This document shows, in pieces, positions 43,982 to 52,983 of a DNA stretch of 64,000 nt. Positions within the stretch are counted from its first letter, which is position 1. Each line of letters starts with the position of its first letter. The notes under the pieces are model-generated. The model worked only from the letters and a program-made list of their open reading frames with translations. It did not search any database and was not told the DNA's origin. The position numbers were made by a program, and so were the translations under genes. This stretch comes from UBA10518 sp022837185 (lineage in GTDB: Bacteria; Desulfobacterota; Desulfobulbia; Desulfobulbales; Desulfobulbaceae), in the NCBI GenBank assembly GCA_034007705.1, contig JAVEQK010000002.1:1-64000 (forward strand), written 5' to 3'.

Positions 43982-46684
43982 TTAAAAACGTTTTGTGGGC
44001 GTATACGGCCCGATCATTTCTCGACGTTCTTTCTCGACATGATAATATCGGTACAGGGGGAGAGTTTTGATGCCATGGCAGGCATAACACAAACCCTGCC
44101 GCACACCCTTGCGGAGAAAACTGTCAACGGGCGTCCCCTCGAGATTGATGCCAGGACCCTTCTCAATTCTTTCGGGATGCCAGATGTGCGGATCGTGGCA
44201 GGTCGGACAGGTGATCTCGCCGGCCGGGGTTCTTCTGCCTTCGGCATCAAACAGGGGATACTCGACATAACTCTCCGGCATATAATGCTGGGCTATCGTA
44301 TAGGGCTTGTTGTAGCCGAAGTAGAACCGTGCCGGGTGACCGCCCACCTCCACCAGTTTGTCTTTGCCGGCTCCGTCGTGGCTGTGGCAGCCGTAGCAGG
44401 CCCTTGCCATGAAATCCTTGCCCGGCGGCCCCAGGGGTCCATTCCATAAGCCACCCTGACTGGCGGCGTTGTGCACCGTGTGGCAGGGGGCGCAAACCGA
44501 CCCCTCCATGGGCGTCTTTCCCTGCAGGTTGGTCGACTGTGGGGCGGTCAGCCGCATGTCATGATCGGTGCCCTCGACATTGCCCTGGCGCGCGTGGCAT
44601 TTCAGGCACAACTCCGCTTCCCGGCTTGTTTCCCTGAGAAAACTGCTGGCGGCGTCGCCTTCCAGGTTCCTGCCCTCCCCACGGGTCTGCCCGTCGGGTT
44701 TCCAACTATGAGGATTATGACAGGTCGCGCATTCCATGACCAGAGTTTTTTCGTCCCTTTCGGCCAGCGGCAGTTCCGGCTCCCCGGGCACCGGTATCCC
44801 CACCCGGTGAGAATATCTGCCCAGGGTCTTTTCCGCGCCCGGGCCCTTCCGGCGATGGCAGGAAAGACAAAGGTAGGAATGCGATTCCCGCTCCCCGGCC
44901 ATGGCCTTGGCCCACAGCATCGGACCCTGGGCATTGTGAGGGATATGGCAGGAACTGCAGACCCCGGTCTCGGCAACGCCTTTGCCGGCGGCGTTGATTT
45001 CCGCCGGTGCGGTAATCCGCATGTCGTGATCCGTCCCCTCCACCAGGAACTGATCGGGATGGCAGGACGCACAGAGGCTTTCGGTTGCACCCACCGGCTG
45101 CCGCAGGAAACTGCTCATGGTGTCTCCCTCGGCATTGACCCCCTGTCCCCTGATCTTCCGACCGGGCTCCCATTGATGGGGATTGTGACAGGTATGGCAT
45201 TCCAGCAGGGACCGGCCGTCAGGGTGCGCGTAGAGGGGTAGGGGCGGTGTTCCCATCACCGGCCCGGCCACGGGCGGCAGGCCCAGGCCCAGCGATGTCA
45301 GGGAGGGGGGCAGGAAAGGAATGTTCAATACGTCCACTCCCACCGGATGGGAATGAATACCGACCCCTTTCTTCTCGGCCAGTCCTTTTTCCCGATGACA
45401 GGTGAGGCAGAGCCCGGAAGGCGTCAGACTCTCCTCCCCGGCCGGACGTGACCACAGGTACGCTCCGGTGGCTTTGTGGGGTACATGGCAGGAGACGCAG
45501 ACCCCGAACTGACCGGCGCTCTGCTCAAGAACGTTGATATCGGCGGGCACGGTAACCCGCAGATCGTGATCGGTGAATTCGACAAGGTACTGGTCGGCAT
45601 GGCAGGCGGCGCACAGCACATCGCGGCGGGCGGGCAATCCTTTGGTTTCCGGGGCATGCTGATGTATTGGGTGGCAGGAATAACACTGCACGGTATTGTT
45701 TTCCCCCGCCTGGGGGACAAACTCACCGCCGGGCGCCGCCTTGAAGGCGACCGCCACCGGATGATTGGAAGGCAGTGATTCCTCCGGCGGAAGATTGTTC
45801 TCCTTGTCCGGGTGGCAGTACCCGCAGAGGATCTCTCTTTCCGCCACCAGCGCCTTGGTTTCCGGGGCATGCAGGTGCACCTTGTGGCAGGAGAGGCACT
45901 GGAGGGAATTGTTCTCGCCGGCCTGCAGAGTGATTTCCCTGGCCGGATCGGTTTTGAATTCAACGTGGAGGGGATGGTTGACCTGTTCAGATGGCGGGCC
46001 GTCCTTTTCGTCGATCTTGTTGGCATGGCAGATGGTGCAGAGGCCAGAATCGGCCATGGAGGAGACCAGATTTTTCTCCACTCCGCCGTGCGGGGTGTGA
46101 CAGCTTTCGCAGATCACATGTCTGGGGTCGGTGAAGGATACCGTGGCTCCCTCGGCAAAGATCCTGTCCGGCAGGGGTTCCTTGCCCTGACGGGTCGGAT
46201 GGTTTACCTCCCGCGGCATTTGGGCGACGTGGCACATTTCGCACATGATGGAATCATTGTTGGTAATCCGCAGAAAAACGCTGCGCTCGATGCTGGTATC
46301 CGTCGGGTTGGAATGGGCGGAATGGCAGGTGGCGCACAGCATCTCACCCTCCGGGGAGAGGGGAAACAACTTGGGAATTTTCACCTTGTCGGAAGGCTTC
46401 ATGCCGGTTTTGTGCATATCCAGCAGCCATATCCTGCTGCGGGAGTCCTCCGTCGACCCGTCATGACAGCTGAGACACATCAGCTCCTCGCCGGCCACGT
46501 CCTCCTTCTCGTAATCCGCCAGCACCGTGCCGTGACCCCTGACAAACTGGTCGATCCAGCGGAAATGACAAATAGCGCATTCGCGGGACGAATTCTGGGT
46601 CAGGTTCGCCGCCTGCGCCGCGCAGCAGATAAAGACAATCATCTGCGCCAGCAGGAAAGCCGATGTTGTCGAAAAACGAAGCAT
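43982..46684 (-). CDS. 22-haem c-type cytochrome with internal repeats, exported
   Basis: Exported protein of 900 residues with 22 CxxCH motifs and a signal peptide (TTSAFLLAQMIVFICCAAQA). Two internal repeat types are visible. One, with the phrase HAPETK, occurs twice near the middle. The other occurs about three times: a CHNPH-type haem followed by GEG-N-EGD-SSFLR, then LCxxCH, then VEGTDHDMR-TAP and GVC-CH-PHN. The repeats suggest growth by duplication into a haem chain. It starts 7 bases after the NHL gene stop. Likely role: periplasmic or extracellular electron conduit. The N-terminus is uncertain; ATG 46741 is upstream in frame. Confidence 0.92.
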   Translation of the reverse strand: MLRFSTTSAFLLAQMIVFICCAAQAANLTQNSSRECAICHFRWIDQFVRGHGTVLADYEKEDVAGEELMCLSCHDGSTEDSRSRIWLLDMHKTGMKPSDKVKIPKLFPLSPEGEMLCATCHSAHSNPTDTSIERSVFLRITNNDSIMCEMCHVAQMPREVNHPTRQGKEPLPDRIFAEGATVSFTDPRHVICESCHTPHGGVEKNLVSSMADSGLCTICHANKIDEKDGPPSEQVNHPLHVEFKTDPAREITLQAGENNSLQCLSCHKVHLHAPETKALVAEREILCGYCHPDKENNLPPEESLPSNHPVAVAFKAAPGGEFVPQAGENNTVQCYSCHPIHQHAPETKGLPARRDVLCAACHADQYLVEFTDHDLRVTVPADINVLEQSAGQFGVCVSCHVPHKATGAYLWSRPAGEESLTPSGLCLTCHREKGLAEKKGVGIHSHPVGVDVLNIPFLPPSLTSLGLGLPPVAGPVMGTPPLPLYAHPDGRSLLECHTCHNPHQWEPGRKIRGQGVNAEGDTMSSFLRQPVGATESLCASCHPDQFLVEGTDHDMRITAPAEINAAGKGVAETGVCSSCHIPHNAQGPMLWAKAMAGERESHSYLCLSCHRRKGPGAEKTLGRYSHRVGIPVPGEPELPLAERDEKTLVMECATCHNPHSWKPDGQTRGEGRNLEGDAASSFLRETSREAELCLKCHARQGNVEGTDHDMRLTAPQSTNLQGKTPMEGSVCAPCHTVHNAASQGGLWNGPLGPPGKDFMARACYGCHSHDGAGKDKLVEVGGHPARFYFGYNKPYTIAQHYMPESYVEYPLFDAEGRRTPAGEITCPTCHDPHIWHPERIEKGPGINLEGTPVDSFLRKGVRQGLCYACHGIKTLPLYRYYHVEKERREMIGPYTPTKRF

Positions 46685-46691
46685 AATAGTG

Positions 46692-47645
46692 TTATGGAGA
46701 TACTTCTTCCAGAACAAGAAGCCGGTTATTCCACATTTCAACGAGGAACAACCGGTTGCCGGCCGTGGTCAGACCCACCGGCGTGGTAAATTTCGTCAGG
46801 TTGCCGTGTTCGTCACCGACAATCCCCACCAGCTGTCCCTCCCGGGAAAAAATCTGAACGACCCCGAGATAGCTGTCAGAGACGAAAACCTCGTTGCGCT
46901 CGTTGACCGCAATCCCCTTGGGACGGAAGAACTGGCCGGGTTCTATCCCCCAGTCGCCGATGAAGCGGACATGGGCCCCGTCCTGATCAAGAACCTGGAC
47001 CCTGGTATTGATGACTTCGACGATATATATGTTGCCGTCGGTGTCCAGATCGAGCATGAAGGGAAAGCGAAATTCTTCCCGGTTCCGTCCCATGGATCCC
47101 GTGAACCAGGAAATAGTACCGTCTTGATCCAGAGTGACGAGCCGGTGGTTGTCGTTGTCCACCACATGAAACGTTCCCTCCCGCGACCCGAAAGCGGCAT
47201 CGGTGGGATCCGGCGGTTTGTCACCGGGCAGGGCGGGAATTTTGATGAACCGGGGAGGGGAGCTGTCCGCCGGAAAAAAAACGAGCCGGCGGTTGCCCGA
47301 GTCGGCGACCAGGACGTCACCGCCGGCCGAAACATCAAGGCCCAGCGGCTGCTTGAGGACTCCGCCGCCGCCCAGGGTGAACGCCGGCCGCCCCTGGCGG
47401 TCATAGACCCGCACCAGGGAGGCGGTGCCGTCCAGGATATAGATCCGACCCTGCTGATCAACGGCAACATCGCTGGGCAGCCGCATAACATCATTGATCA
47501 CCATGATCTGGCGGTAGGCGGTGACCTGACGGAAAGCGGCAATTTCGGAAAAATCATCGCCCGCCGGGGCGACGGTGGCGAATACCAGCAGCGCGGGTAC
47601 CATCACCAGGCAAAGGCACCGCGATACGGCTTTCCGGCTTTTCAT
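46692..47645 (-). CDS. Exported NHL-repeat beta-propeller protein
   Basis: Protein of 317 residues with a signal peptide (LCLVMVPALLVFATVAPAG). About five NHL-type repeats are visible, with phrases DVAVDQQGRIYILDG, PLGLDVSAGGDVLVADSGNRR and GIAVNERNEVFVSDSYLG. NHL propellers commonly mediate protein contacts and are found next to multihaem cytochromes in metal-respiring bacteria. It is third in the operon, between the cytochrome b protein and the 22-haem cytochrome, and probably organises or docks the complex. Confidence 0.88.
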   Translation of the reverse strand: MKSRKAVSRCLCLVMVPALLVFATVAPAGDDFSEIAAFRQVTAYRQIMVINDVMRLPSDVAVDQQGRIYILDGTASLVRVYDRQGRPAFTLGGGGVLKQPLGLDVSAGGDVLVADSGNRRLVFFPADSSPPRFIKIPALPGDKPPDPTDAAFGSREGTFHVVDNDNHRLVTLDQDGTISWFTGSMGRNREEFRFPFMLDLDTDGNIYIVEVINTRVQVLDQDGAHVRFIGDWGIEPGQFFRPKGIAVNERNEVFVSDSYLGVVQIFSREGQLVGIVGDEHGNLTKFTTPVGLTTAGNRLFLVEMWNNRLLVLEEVSP

Positions 47646-47753
47646 TGTTCAGCCCCTTCCACGTCGTTCTTTTGTCAAGCCGGCGCTGCAGAAAAAGATC
47701 AGTCCATATCCTCCGATTGCAATACTTTGGCTGATTGACCCGCGGGCGGTCAA

Positions 47754-49346
47754 TTAATTGGTCGACCTGTCCTCCAGCTGCAGCTCTTCCATCTTCTGCT
47801 TTTTCATCAGGTCGGAGTCAAACATCGTCGGCAGGTAAAATTTCATGTACCTGTCAATCATATCGGCGACCTCGGTCCGATACAGGCTCTCCGCCCTGGT
47901 CTGGCTGTAGCCGACCTTGGCGAAATTGATATACGGTTCCCGGCCGTGACATTCCGTGCACTGGAGCGGTTTCTTTGACATGTCCCGATGGAGAATGACC
48001 TTGGCCTTGGCCTGTTCCTCCGGACTCAACTGATCCTTCTGGGCGATATACGCCTTGATGAAATCCGGGTTGGTCGGTTCGTCCAGGCGGCGGAGGCTGC
48101 CGTTGACCTTGGCAATCGGGACCAGCCGCGCTCCATAGGAGCCGTTTTTGGTTTCATCGATGGCGGTGACGATATCCTCGGTCGCATTATCGTACCACAC
48201 ATAGTGCACATCTCCGGGCGCGTCCTCATGCCGGATGTGGCAGGTTTCGCAGGCCATGAAGTAATTGTGCATGTTGAGGAACGATCGGACATCCGGTGAT
48301 TTGCCGTGGGGCAGGGTGCCATGGCAGGTCACGCAGATGGGCGGCTCGGCGATGACCAGCTTGACGGTTTCATCGGTGTTGTGAAAATGGGTGTCCGTTT
48401 TCTTGCCCTGTTCGGCGGCCAGAAACTGGCTCAACTTGCCGCTGTCAGCGGTCTCAGCCATGCTGGCGGTCGAGGGGGGGAAATAGAGCAGTTTCAACAG
48501 GAGAACCGAGACGAAAGCGAAGACCAGGATGGAACTGAAGGAGAAGAACTGCAGTATCCGCTGTCCGAACGAGGGACGGTGCGGCTGTCCGTGCCCATGG
48601 CCGTGGCCCTCTTCCTCCAGCGGCGCCAGCCTGCCCGCCTGCACCATCTCCTCGTACTGCAGGGGATGCTCTTCCTTCAGGTGATGGGCGGACATTTTGC
48701 CGTCAATCCAGATCCTGCTCATGGGAAACTGGCCGGGTTTCCAGTGAACGGCGTAGAAGTGCCAGACGATGATGGCCAGCGTCGCCAGGATGGCTTCCAT
48801 GCCGTGGATGAGGAGAGAGAGGTCAAGAACGAATTTGCCCCAGTAGTCCTCGGACCAGAGGAAAATGCCGGTCACGGAAATAATGATGGTCCCGGCCACC
48901 AGCGCCAGGTACTCCGCTTTTTCCCGGTAATCGAACCGTCTGAATTTCGGCGGTGCCGGTCTCTTGCCGAGATAATAGCCGATATTATGCACAATGTCGG
49001 TGGCGTCCTTCCAGGTGGGGATCATGTCCCTGAAAAAGGATCTGCCGTCCTTGCAGACCATCAGGTAAGCGACATGATAGAGCGAGGTGAGAATCATGGC
49101 CGCCCCGCATATGCGGTGGGCCAGCCCGCGGTAGGCGAAGACCGTTCCTCCCCAGTCGCCCATGGCGAGAATCCATTTCTCGGGCAGCTTGAGCATATAG
49201 CCCGTGATGACCAGGATAAAGAAGGTAATGAAAACCAGCAGATGCTGAATTCTCTCGTGGCAGTTCAGGCGGATGATTTCCGTGGGCAGACCGGTGTTCG
49301 GGTTTCTTGAGACATGTTCGTCATGCGGAGTATTGTGGGTATCCAT
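47754..49346 (-). CDS. Cytochrome b (HydC/FdnI-like) membrane subunit with C-terminal trihaem cytochrome c domain
   Basis: Protein of 530 residues. Four membrane helices near 30-50, 75-95, 145-165 and 185-210 carry haem-b His residues (NCHERIQHL, GLAHRICGAAM, SLYHVAYLM, LLIHGMEAIL, IIVWHFYAVHW). A His-rich linker (GHGHGHGQPHRPS) and a fifth helix near 275 lead to a periplasmic domain with three CxxCH motifs (CVTCH, CETCH, CTECH). The design matches quinol oxidases that hand electrons to haem c, like the Geobacter CbcB/CbcL type. ATG 49346 has GAGAGG at better spacing than ATG 49355. It is co-transcribed with the upstream multihaem gene. Confidence 0.88.
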   Translation of the reverse strand: MDTHNTPHDEHVSRNPNTGLPTEIIRLNCHERIQHLLVFITFFILVITGYMLKLPEKWILAMGDWGGTVFAYRGLAHRICGAAMILTSLYHVAYLMVCKDGRSFFRDMIPTWKDATDIVHNIGYYLGKRPAPPKFRRFDYREKAEYLALVAGTIIISVTGIFLWSEDYWGKFVLDLSLLIHGMEAILATLAIIVWHFYAVHWKPGQFPMSRIWIDGKMSAHHLKEEHPLQYEEMVQAGRLAPLEEEGHGHGHGQPHRPSFGQRILQFFSFSSILVFAFVSVLLLKLLYFPPSTASMAETADSGKLSQFLAAEQGKKTDTHFHNTDETVKLVIAEPPICVTCHGTLPHGKSPDVRSFLNMHNYFMACETCHIRHEDAPGDVHYVWYDNATEDIVTAIDETKNGSYGARLVPIAKVNGSLRRLDEPTNPDFIKAYIAQKDQLSPEEQAKAKVILHRDMSKKPLQCTECHGREPYINFAKVGYSQTRAESLYRTEVADMIDRYMKFYLPTMFDSDLMKKQKMEELQLEDRSTN

Positions 49347-49359
49347 ATCGATCATCCTC

Positions 49360-50562
49360 TCAATGATTTTGCCGGTTTTTGACCGTCCGGTACAGATCCA
49401 TGAGCTGGTGAACCAGCATGCCGCCGATGACCACGGTGATCAGGAGGGTGTACACCAGCTTGACGATGATGTAGATCTGGTGCTGAAAACGTTCCTTTTC
49501 ACCCATGGCGGCGAGTTCTTCCTCGTCGATATCCATGAGGTTCTGGAACCTTCTTTCTTTCCTCAGCACCTCTATGGCTTCAAGGGTGGTATCGCCCCGG
49601 ATAACGGCCGCAACCGTCTCGTCAAACCCCAGTCCGGTTCGATGAATCTTGCCCCTGGCAAATCGTTCCGTTGCCGAGGGATGACATTTCTGGGTCCCCA
49701 TCTCATTGGCACAGGTCTGCTGCAGGTTTTGCGCGTGGACCGGCGAATCATTGGACTGCATGGTCGCCAGGGAATGAACGGAATAGCCGACCGGCGCATG
49801 GCAGCTTATGCAGTCGGGAGCGTTCGCGTCACCGTACAGGACGCCTTTCCAGTGATAGGTGTCCCGGTAATTCGACGTGGCGGGAAGACCGTGGCGGGCC
49901 ATCATCTGCTCATCCTGGTGGCAGTTGAGGCAGAGATTGACCGTTTCCAGGGCCGTGCGGGACCGATGCAGCCGGTGGGTGAAATGCTGATAATAGCGGT
50001 TGGCCCATTCCTCCTTGGTGTGACACCCGATGCAGCGCCGCAGCGCATCCCTGGATATGCCTGGCATCTGATCCATGCCCTGGACCGGCTGGTAAACGGT
50101 ATTGATATGGCAATCGGTGCAGCCCGGCATGTCCTGGGGATACTTTTTCTCTTCCTCCTCCGTACCTTTGCCGTGGATGCTCTTGTTGACCTCATCGAAG
50201 AGGTTGGCATGGGAAAAATCCACTTCCGTGGACGGCTCTTTGAGATGGCATTTTGTCGAACAGTCAACCCTTTTGGCGTCAATATGCGGAATGACGTCCA
50301 GATTGAGGTGACAGTTGCGGCACAGGACCTTGCCGTGAACGGAGCCCTTGTATTTTTCTCCCGGGATGTAAAACAGGCGGACTTTACTTGTCTTCTGGTC
50401 TATTCTGGCCAGACCGGAATATTTGTGGCAGATCAGACAACCCTCTTCATCGGCGGCCGGCCCGGGGGGCGGCTCGGCGGCGCCTCCCCGCACCGGGGAC
50501 AAAAAAAGGGCGAGAAGCGTTCCGGCAAAAAAAAGGATACCTCTGGTTGAAATTTTCATCAT
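49360..50562 (-). CDS. Membrane-anchored multihaem cytochrome c, CbcA-like
   Basis: Protein of 400 residues with a signal peptide and a C-terminal membrane helix (IIVKLVYTLLITVVIGGMLV). Six standard CxxCH motifs are present (CLICH, CRNCH, CTDCH, CIGCH, CLNCH, CISCH). Two further Cys-His pairs have unusual spacing: CSTKCH (CX3CH) and a CX8CH near CANEMGTQKCH. The total could be 6 to 8 haems. The C-terminal anchor and its pairing with a cytochrome b resemble CbcA of the CbcBA quinol oxidoreductase in Geobacter. The start uses AAGGAGG with ATG 50562. It is the first gene of the operon. Confidence 0.85.
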   Translation of the reverse strand: MMKISTRGILFFAGTLLALFLSPVRGGAAEPPPGPAADEEGCLICHKYSGLARIDQKTSKVRLFYIPGEKYKGSVHGKVLCRNCHLNLDVIPHIDAKRVDCSTKCHLKEPSTEVDFSHANLFDEVNKSIHGKGTEEEEKKYPQDMPGCTDCHINTVYQPVQGMDQMPGISRDALRRCIGCHTKEEWANRYYQHFTHRLHRSRTALETVNLCLNCHQDEQMMARHGLPATSNYRDTYHWKGVLYGDANAPDCISCHAPVGYSVHSLATMQSNDSPVHAQNLQQTCANEMGTQKCHPSATERFARGKIHRTGLGFDETVAAVIRGDTTLEAIEVLRKERRFQNLMDIDEEELAAMGEKERFQHQIYIIVKLVYTLLITVVIGGMLVHQLMDLYRTVKNRQNH

Positions 50563-51000
50563 TTTCAACCTCCTTTTGCTGTGAAGTTATGTTACATATT
50601 GGAAAATCGTCTTCTTTAGTCTGCCTGCGGGATGTGTGTTTTTTTTCCTTACTGTAAATATATCATATACTCTATGTCGAATACAAACAGTGGTTAGAGC
50701 GGCCTATGCATCTGGGTATGGATGGAACACGGTGCGGGATGAGGAGGTGGAAATGCGTATCGGCAGAGTGACTCGGACAGGGAGACTGTTCTCAGGATAC
50801 ACCGTTTCATCAAGAATAACCTAACCGGTTCGATGGTGCTGGCTTTATGCCGGTATTGCAGCAAACCCGTTGACCAGAAACGATTTTTTTTACCTGATGC
50901 AACAGGGAACAATAAATTTATTAAACCAGTTGATACCCTTTTGCAACACGGCAAATTGTCGCACCACGCTGTAGGCTGCGAACTTTGGGGCGTTTCCGGA
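50563..51000. other. Intergenic region upstream of the cytochrome operon
   Basis: About 440 bases between the UPF0210 gene and the cytochrome operon, both on the minus strand. The half near the operon is AT-rich and holds a candidate promoter (50657-50686). Small open frames on the plus strand (50636 and 50833) have no ribosome site and the second overlaps the antisense side of the UPF0210 gene, so I reject them. No hairpin with a T tract is visible after 51001. Confidence 0.5.
50657..50686 (-). promoter_or_regulatory. Candidate sigma-70 promoter of the cytochrome operon
   Basis: On the minus strand, TTGTAT (50686-50681) and TATATT (50662-50657) are spaced by 18 bases in a strongly AT-rich stretch, about 95 bases before the ATG at 50562. 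Alternative -10 elements overlap it. Confidence 0.4.
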
Positions 51001-52365
51001 TCAGTTGGTCAGCGCCTGGAGAGGTGCCGGGATGCGCCCGCCCCGCCTGACAAAGATATCTGCCGAAATCCCGCTGACCGCCATGACCGGGGCCTTGCCC
51101 AGCAGGCCGCCGAAAGAGACGGAATCGCCGACATCCTTGCCCGGCGCCGGAATGATGCGCACCGCGGTTGTCTTGTTGTTGGCGCAGCCGATGGCCATTT
51201 CATCGGCGATGACCGCCGCCAGCGTTTCTTCACTGGTGGTCCCGGGGACCGCTATCATGTCCAGGCCCACCGAACAGACGCTGGTCATGGCCTCGAGTTT
51301 TTCAATGGTTATCGCCCCTGCTTCCGCCGCCGCGATCATTGACGCATCCTCGCTCACCGGGATAAAGGCGCCGGAAAGGCCCCCCACCGACGATGAAGCG
51401 AACAACCCCCCCTTTTTCACCGCGTCGTTGAGCATCATCAGCGCGGCGGTCGAACCCGGGGCTCCGGGCATGGCCAGCCCCATGGTCTCCAGTATCTGGC
51501 CCACGGAGTCGCCCTCGGCCGGAGTGGGGGCAAGGGAGAGGTCGAGAATGCCGAAGGAAACGCCGAGCTGATCGGCCATCGCCCTGCCCACCAGTTCCCC
51601 TGCCCGGGTGATTTTAAACGCGGTTTTCTTGATCGTCTCGGCCACCTGGCCGAGATCCGCTTCGGGACCGAGCTTCTGCAGGGCCCGGCGCACGGCTCCG
51701 GGGCCGCTCACCCCGACCAGGATCGCGCTCTCGCTTTCCCCGGTTCCGAAAAATGCCCCGGCCATGAAGGGATTGTCCTCCACCGGGTTGGCGAAGAGGA
51801 CCAGCTTGGCACAACCGATGCCGTCCCTGTCGGCGGTCCGGGCCGCGGTCTCTTTTATGACCCGGCTCATGGCGTAACAGCCGTCCATGTTGATCCCGGC
51901 CCTGGTGGAGGCCAGGACGACCGAGGCGCAGAACCGGCCGGTGGTTGCCAGGACTCCCGGCATCGCGGCGATCAGGGCCCTGTCAATGGCCGTTTCACCC
52001 TTCTGGATCATCGCGGTATAGCCGCCCATGAAATCAACCCCCAGTTCGGCCCCCGCCTCATCGACCGCACGGGCCACCTCGGCGAAAGCGGCCGGGTCGG
52101 CGACCGGAACCACCAGGGACAGCGGCGTCAGGCTGATCCGCTTGTTGATGATGGGCAGGCCGTATTCATCGGCGACAAATCGGGTCTTTTCGCTCAGTTT
52201 GGCGGCCTTGGCCAGGATTTTCCTCCGCACCTTGCGGGCGCAGGCCGCAGGGTCCGGGTCGGAGCAGTCAAGCAGCGAGACGCCCAGGGTCACGGTCCGG
52301 ATGTCCAGCTTGTCTTCGGCGATCATGCCGACGGTTTCGAGGATTTCTTCACTGGAAAATTTCAT
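51001..52365 (-). CDS. UPF0210 (PFL/DUF711) family protein
   Basis: Protein of 454 residues with the standard UPF0210 start (FSSEEILETVGMIAEDKLDIRTVTLGVSLLDC) and glycine-rich loops such as GLSGAFIPVSEDASMI. The family's reaction is not established, though the fold has been compared to pyruvate formate-lyase. It lies four bases after the ACT-domain gene, an order seen widely in bacteria and archaea, suggesting that the ACT protein regulates it in response to a small ligand, perhaps an amino acid. That inference is from context. Confidence 0.9.
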   Translation of the reverse strand: MKFSSEEILETVGMIAEDKLDIRTVTLGVSLLDCSDPDPAACARKVRRKILAKAAKLSEKTRFVADEYGLPIINKRISLTPLSLVVPVADPAAFAEVARAVDEAGAELGVDFMGGYTAMIQKGETAIDRALIAAMPGVLATTGRFCASVVLASTRAGINMDGCYAMSRVIKETAARTADRDGIGCAKLVLFANPVEDNPFMAGAFFGTGESESAILVGVSGPGAVRRALQKLGPEADLGQVAETIKKTAFKITRAGELVGRAMADQLGVSFGILDLSLAPTPAEGDSVGQILETMGLAMPGAPGSTAALMMLNDAVKKGGLFASSSVGGLSGAFIPVSEDASMIAAAEAGAITIEKLEAMTSVCSVGLDMIAVPGTTSEETLAAVIADEMAIGCANNKTTAVRIIPAPGKDVGDSVSFGGLLGKAPVMAVSGISADIFVRRGGRIPAPLQALTN

Positions 52366-52368
52366 GGC

Positions 52369-52656
52369 CTACACCCTGTGCATGTACTGGAAGACTTCCG
52401 AGTCCTGGACCGTGACCTGCAGCGCCATGCCCTCAACCGATTCCTTGAGCCGGGCGGTGATCTCCGGCAGGGAAAGGGAGCAGTTGACCCTGTCCGCCAG
52501 CAGGGTCATGGCAAAAAGCTCGCCGCCCAGAATCGTCTGGTTGATATCGATGATATTGATGTTCTGCCCGGCCAGGCTGGTGGCGATCCTGGCCACGATG
52601 CCCACCTCGTCGCGGCCGATGACGGTGACAATTATGTGCTTTTTTTTCTTTTCCAT
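52369..52656 (-). CDS. ACT-domain protein (UPF0237)
   Basis: Small protein of 95 residues that is one long ACT domain: HIIVTVIGRDEVGIVARIA, then NINIIDINQTILGGELFAMTLL. It is typical of UPF0237 and is always paired with UPF0210 genes, as here. ACT domains usually bind amino acids and control enzymes. The ligand is not known. It is the first gene of the two-gene unit. Confidence 0.92.
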   Translation of the reverse strand: MEKKKKHIIVTVIGRDEVGIVARIATSLAGQNINIIDINQTILGGELFAMTLLADRVNCSLSLPEITARLKESVEGMALQVTVQDSEVFQYMHRV

Positions 52657-52983
52657 TCCCTGTCCTGTTGTTGAAGCAATGGTTTCTCATCGACTGTATA
52701 GCACCATTTGCGCCTGTTCGCACGAATTGATGCGCTGTTCACCAAAACCTTCCTCAGCGGCTCCGCCCGCGCCTCTTCTTCCGCTTTGCCGGCGGAAAAT
52801 ATCTTTTCATTTCCGTTTTGAATATGATACCTTCACGCCCGGGGGCAAAAGCCACTGAAACAGCCCGACAGGGGTTTGGAACACGGAGCAGCCCTTGACG
52901 GATGGACTGCCCGGAAACCGGCTGAAGCCCCCCGCGAAGCGCGGCCGGGGCTTGAGTGCGGCCCCGATACCAGGAGGATCACG
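52657..52983. other. Divergent intergenic region between ACT and M24 peptidase genes
   Basis: About 330 bases. On the minus strand a weak -10 like TATACA (52700-52695) lies upstream of the ACT gene, with no good -35. On the plus strand an AT-rich patch near 52800-52840 could hold a promoter for the peptidase. An open frame that extends the peptidase upstream to 52876 is not supported because the AGGAGG site is at 52971-52976. No hairpin or repeat stands out. Confidence 0.4.

Noticed and set aside
50951..50970. Sigma-54-like element on the minus strand (TGGTGC...TTGC)
   Set aside because: GG and GC are 13 bases apart in place of 12, and the -24 block is wrong.
50636..51342. Small plus-strand open frames between the cytochrome operon and the UPF0210 gene
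   Set aside because: They have no ribosome site, no homologous features, and the larger one runs into the antisense of UPF0210.
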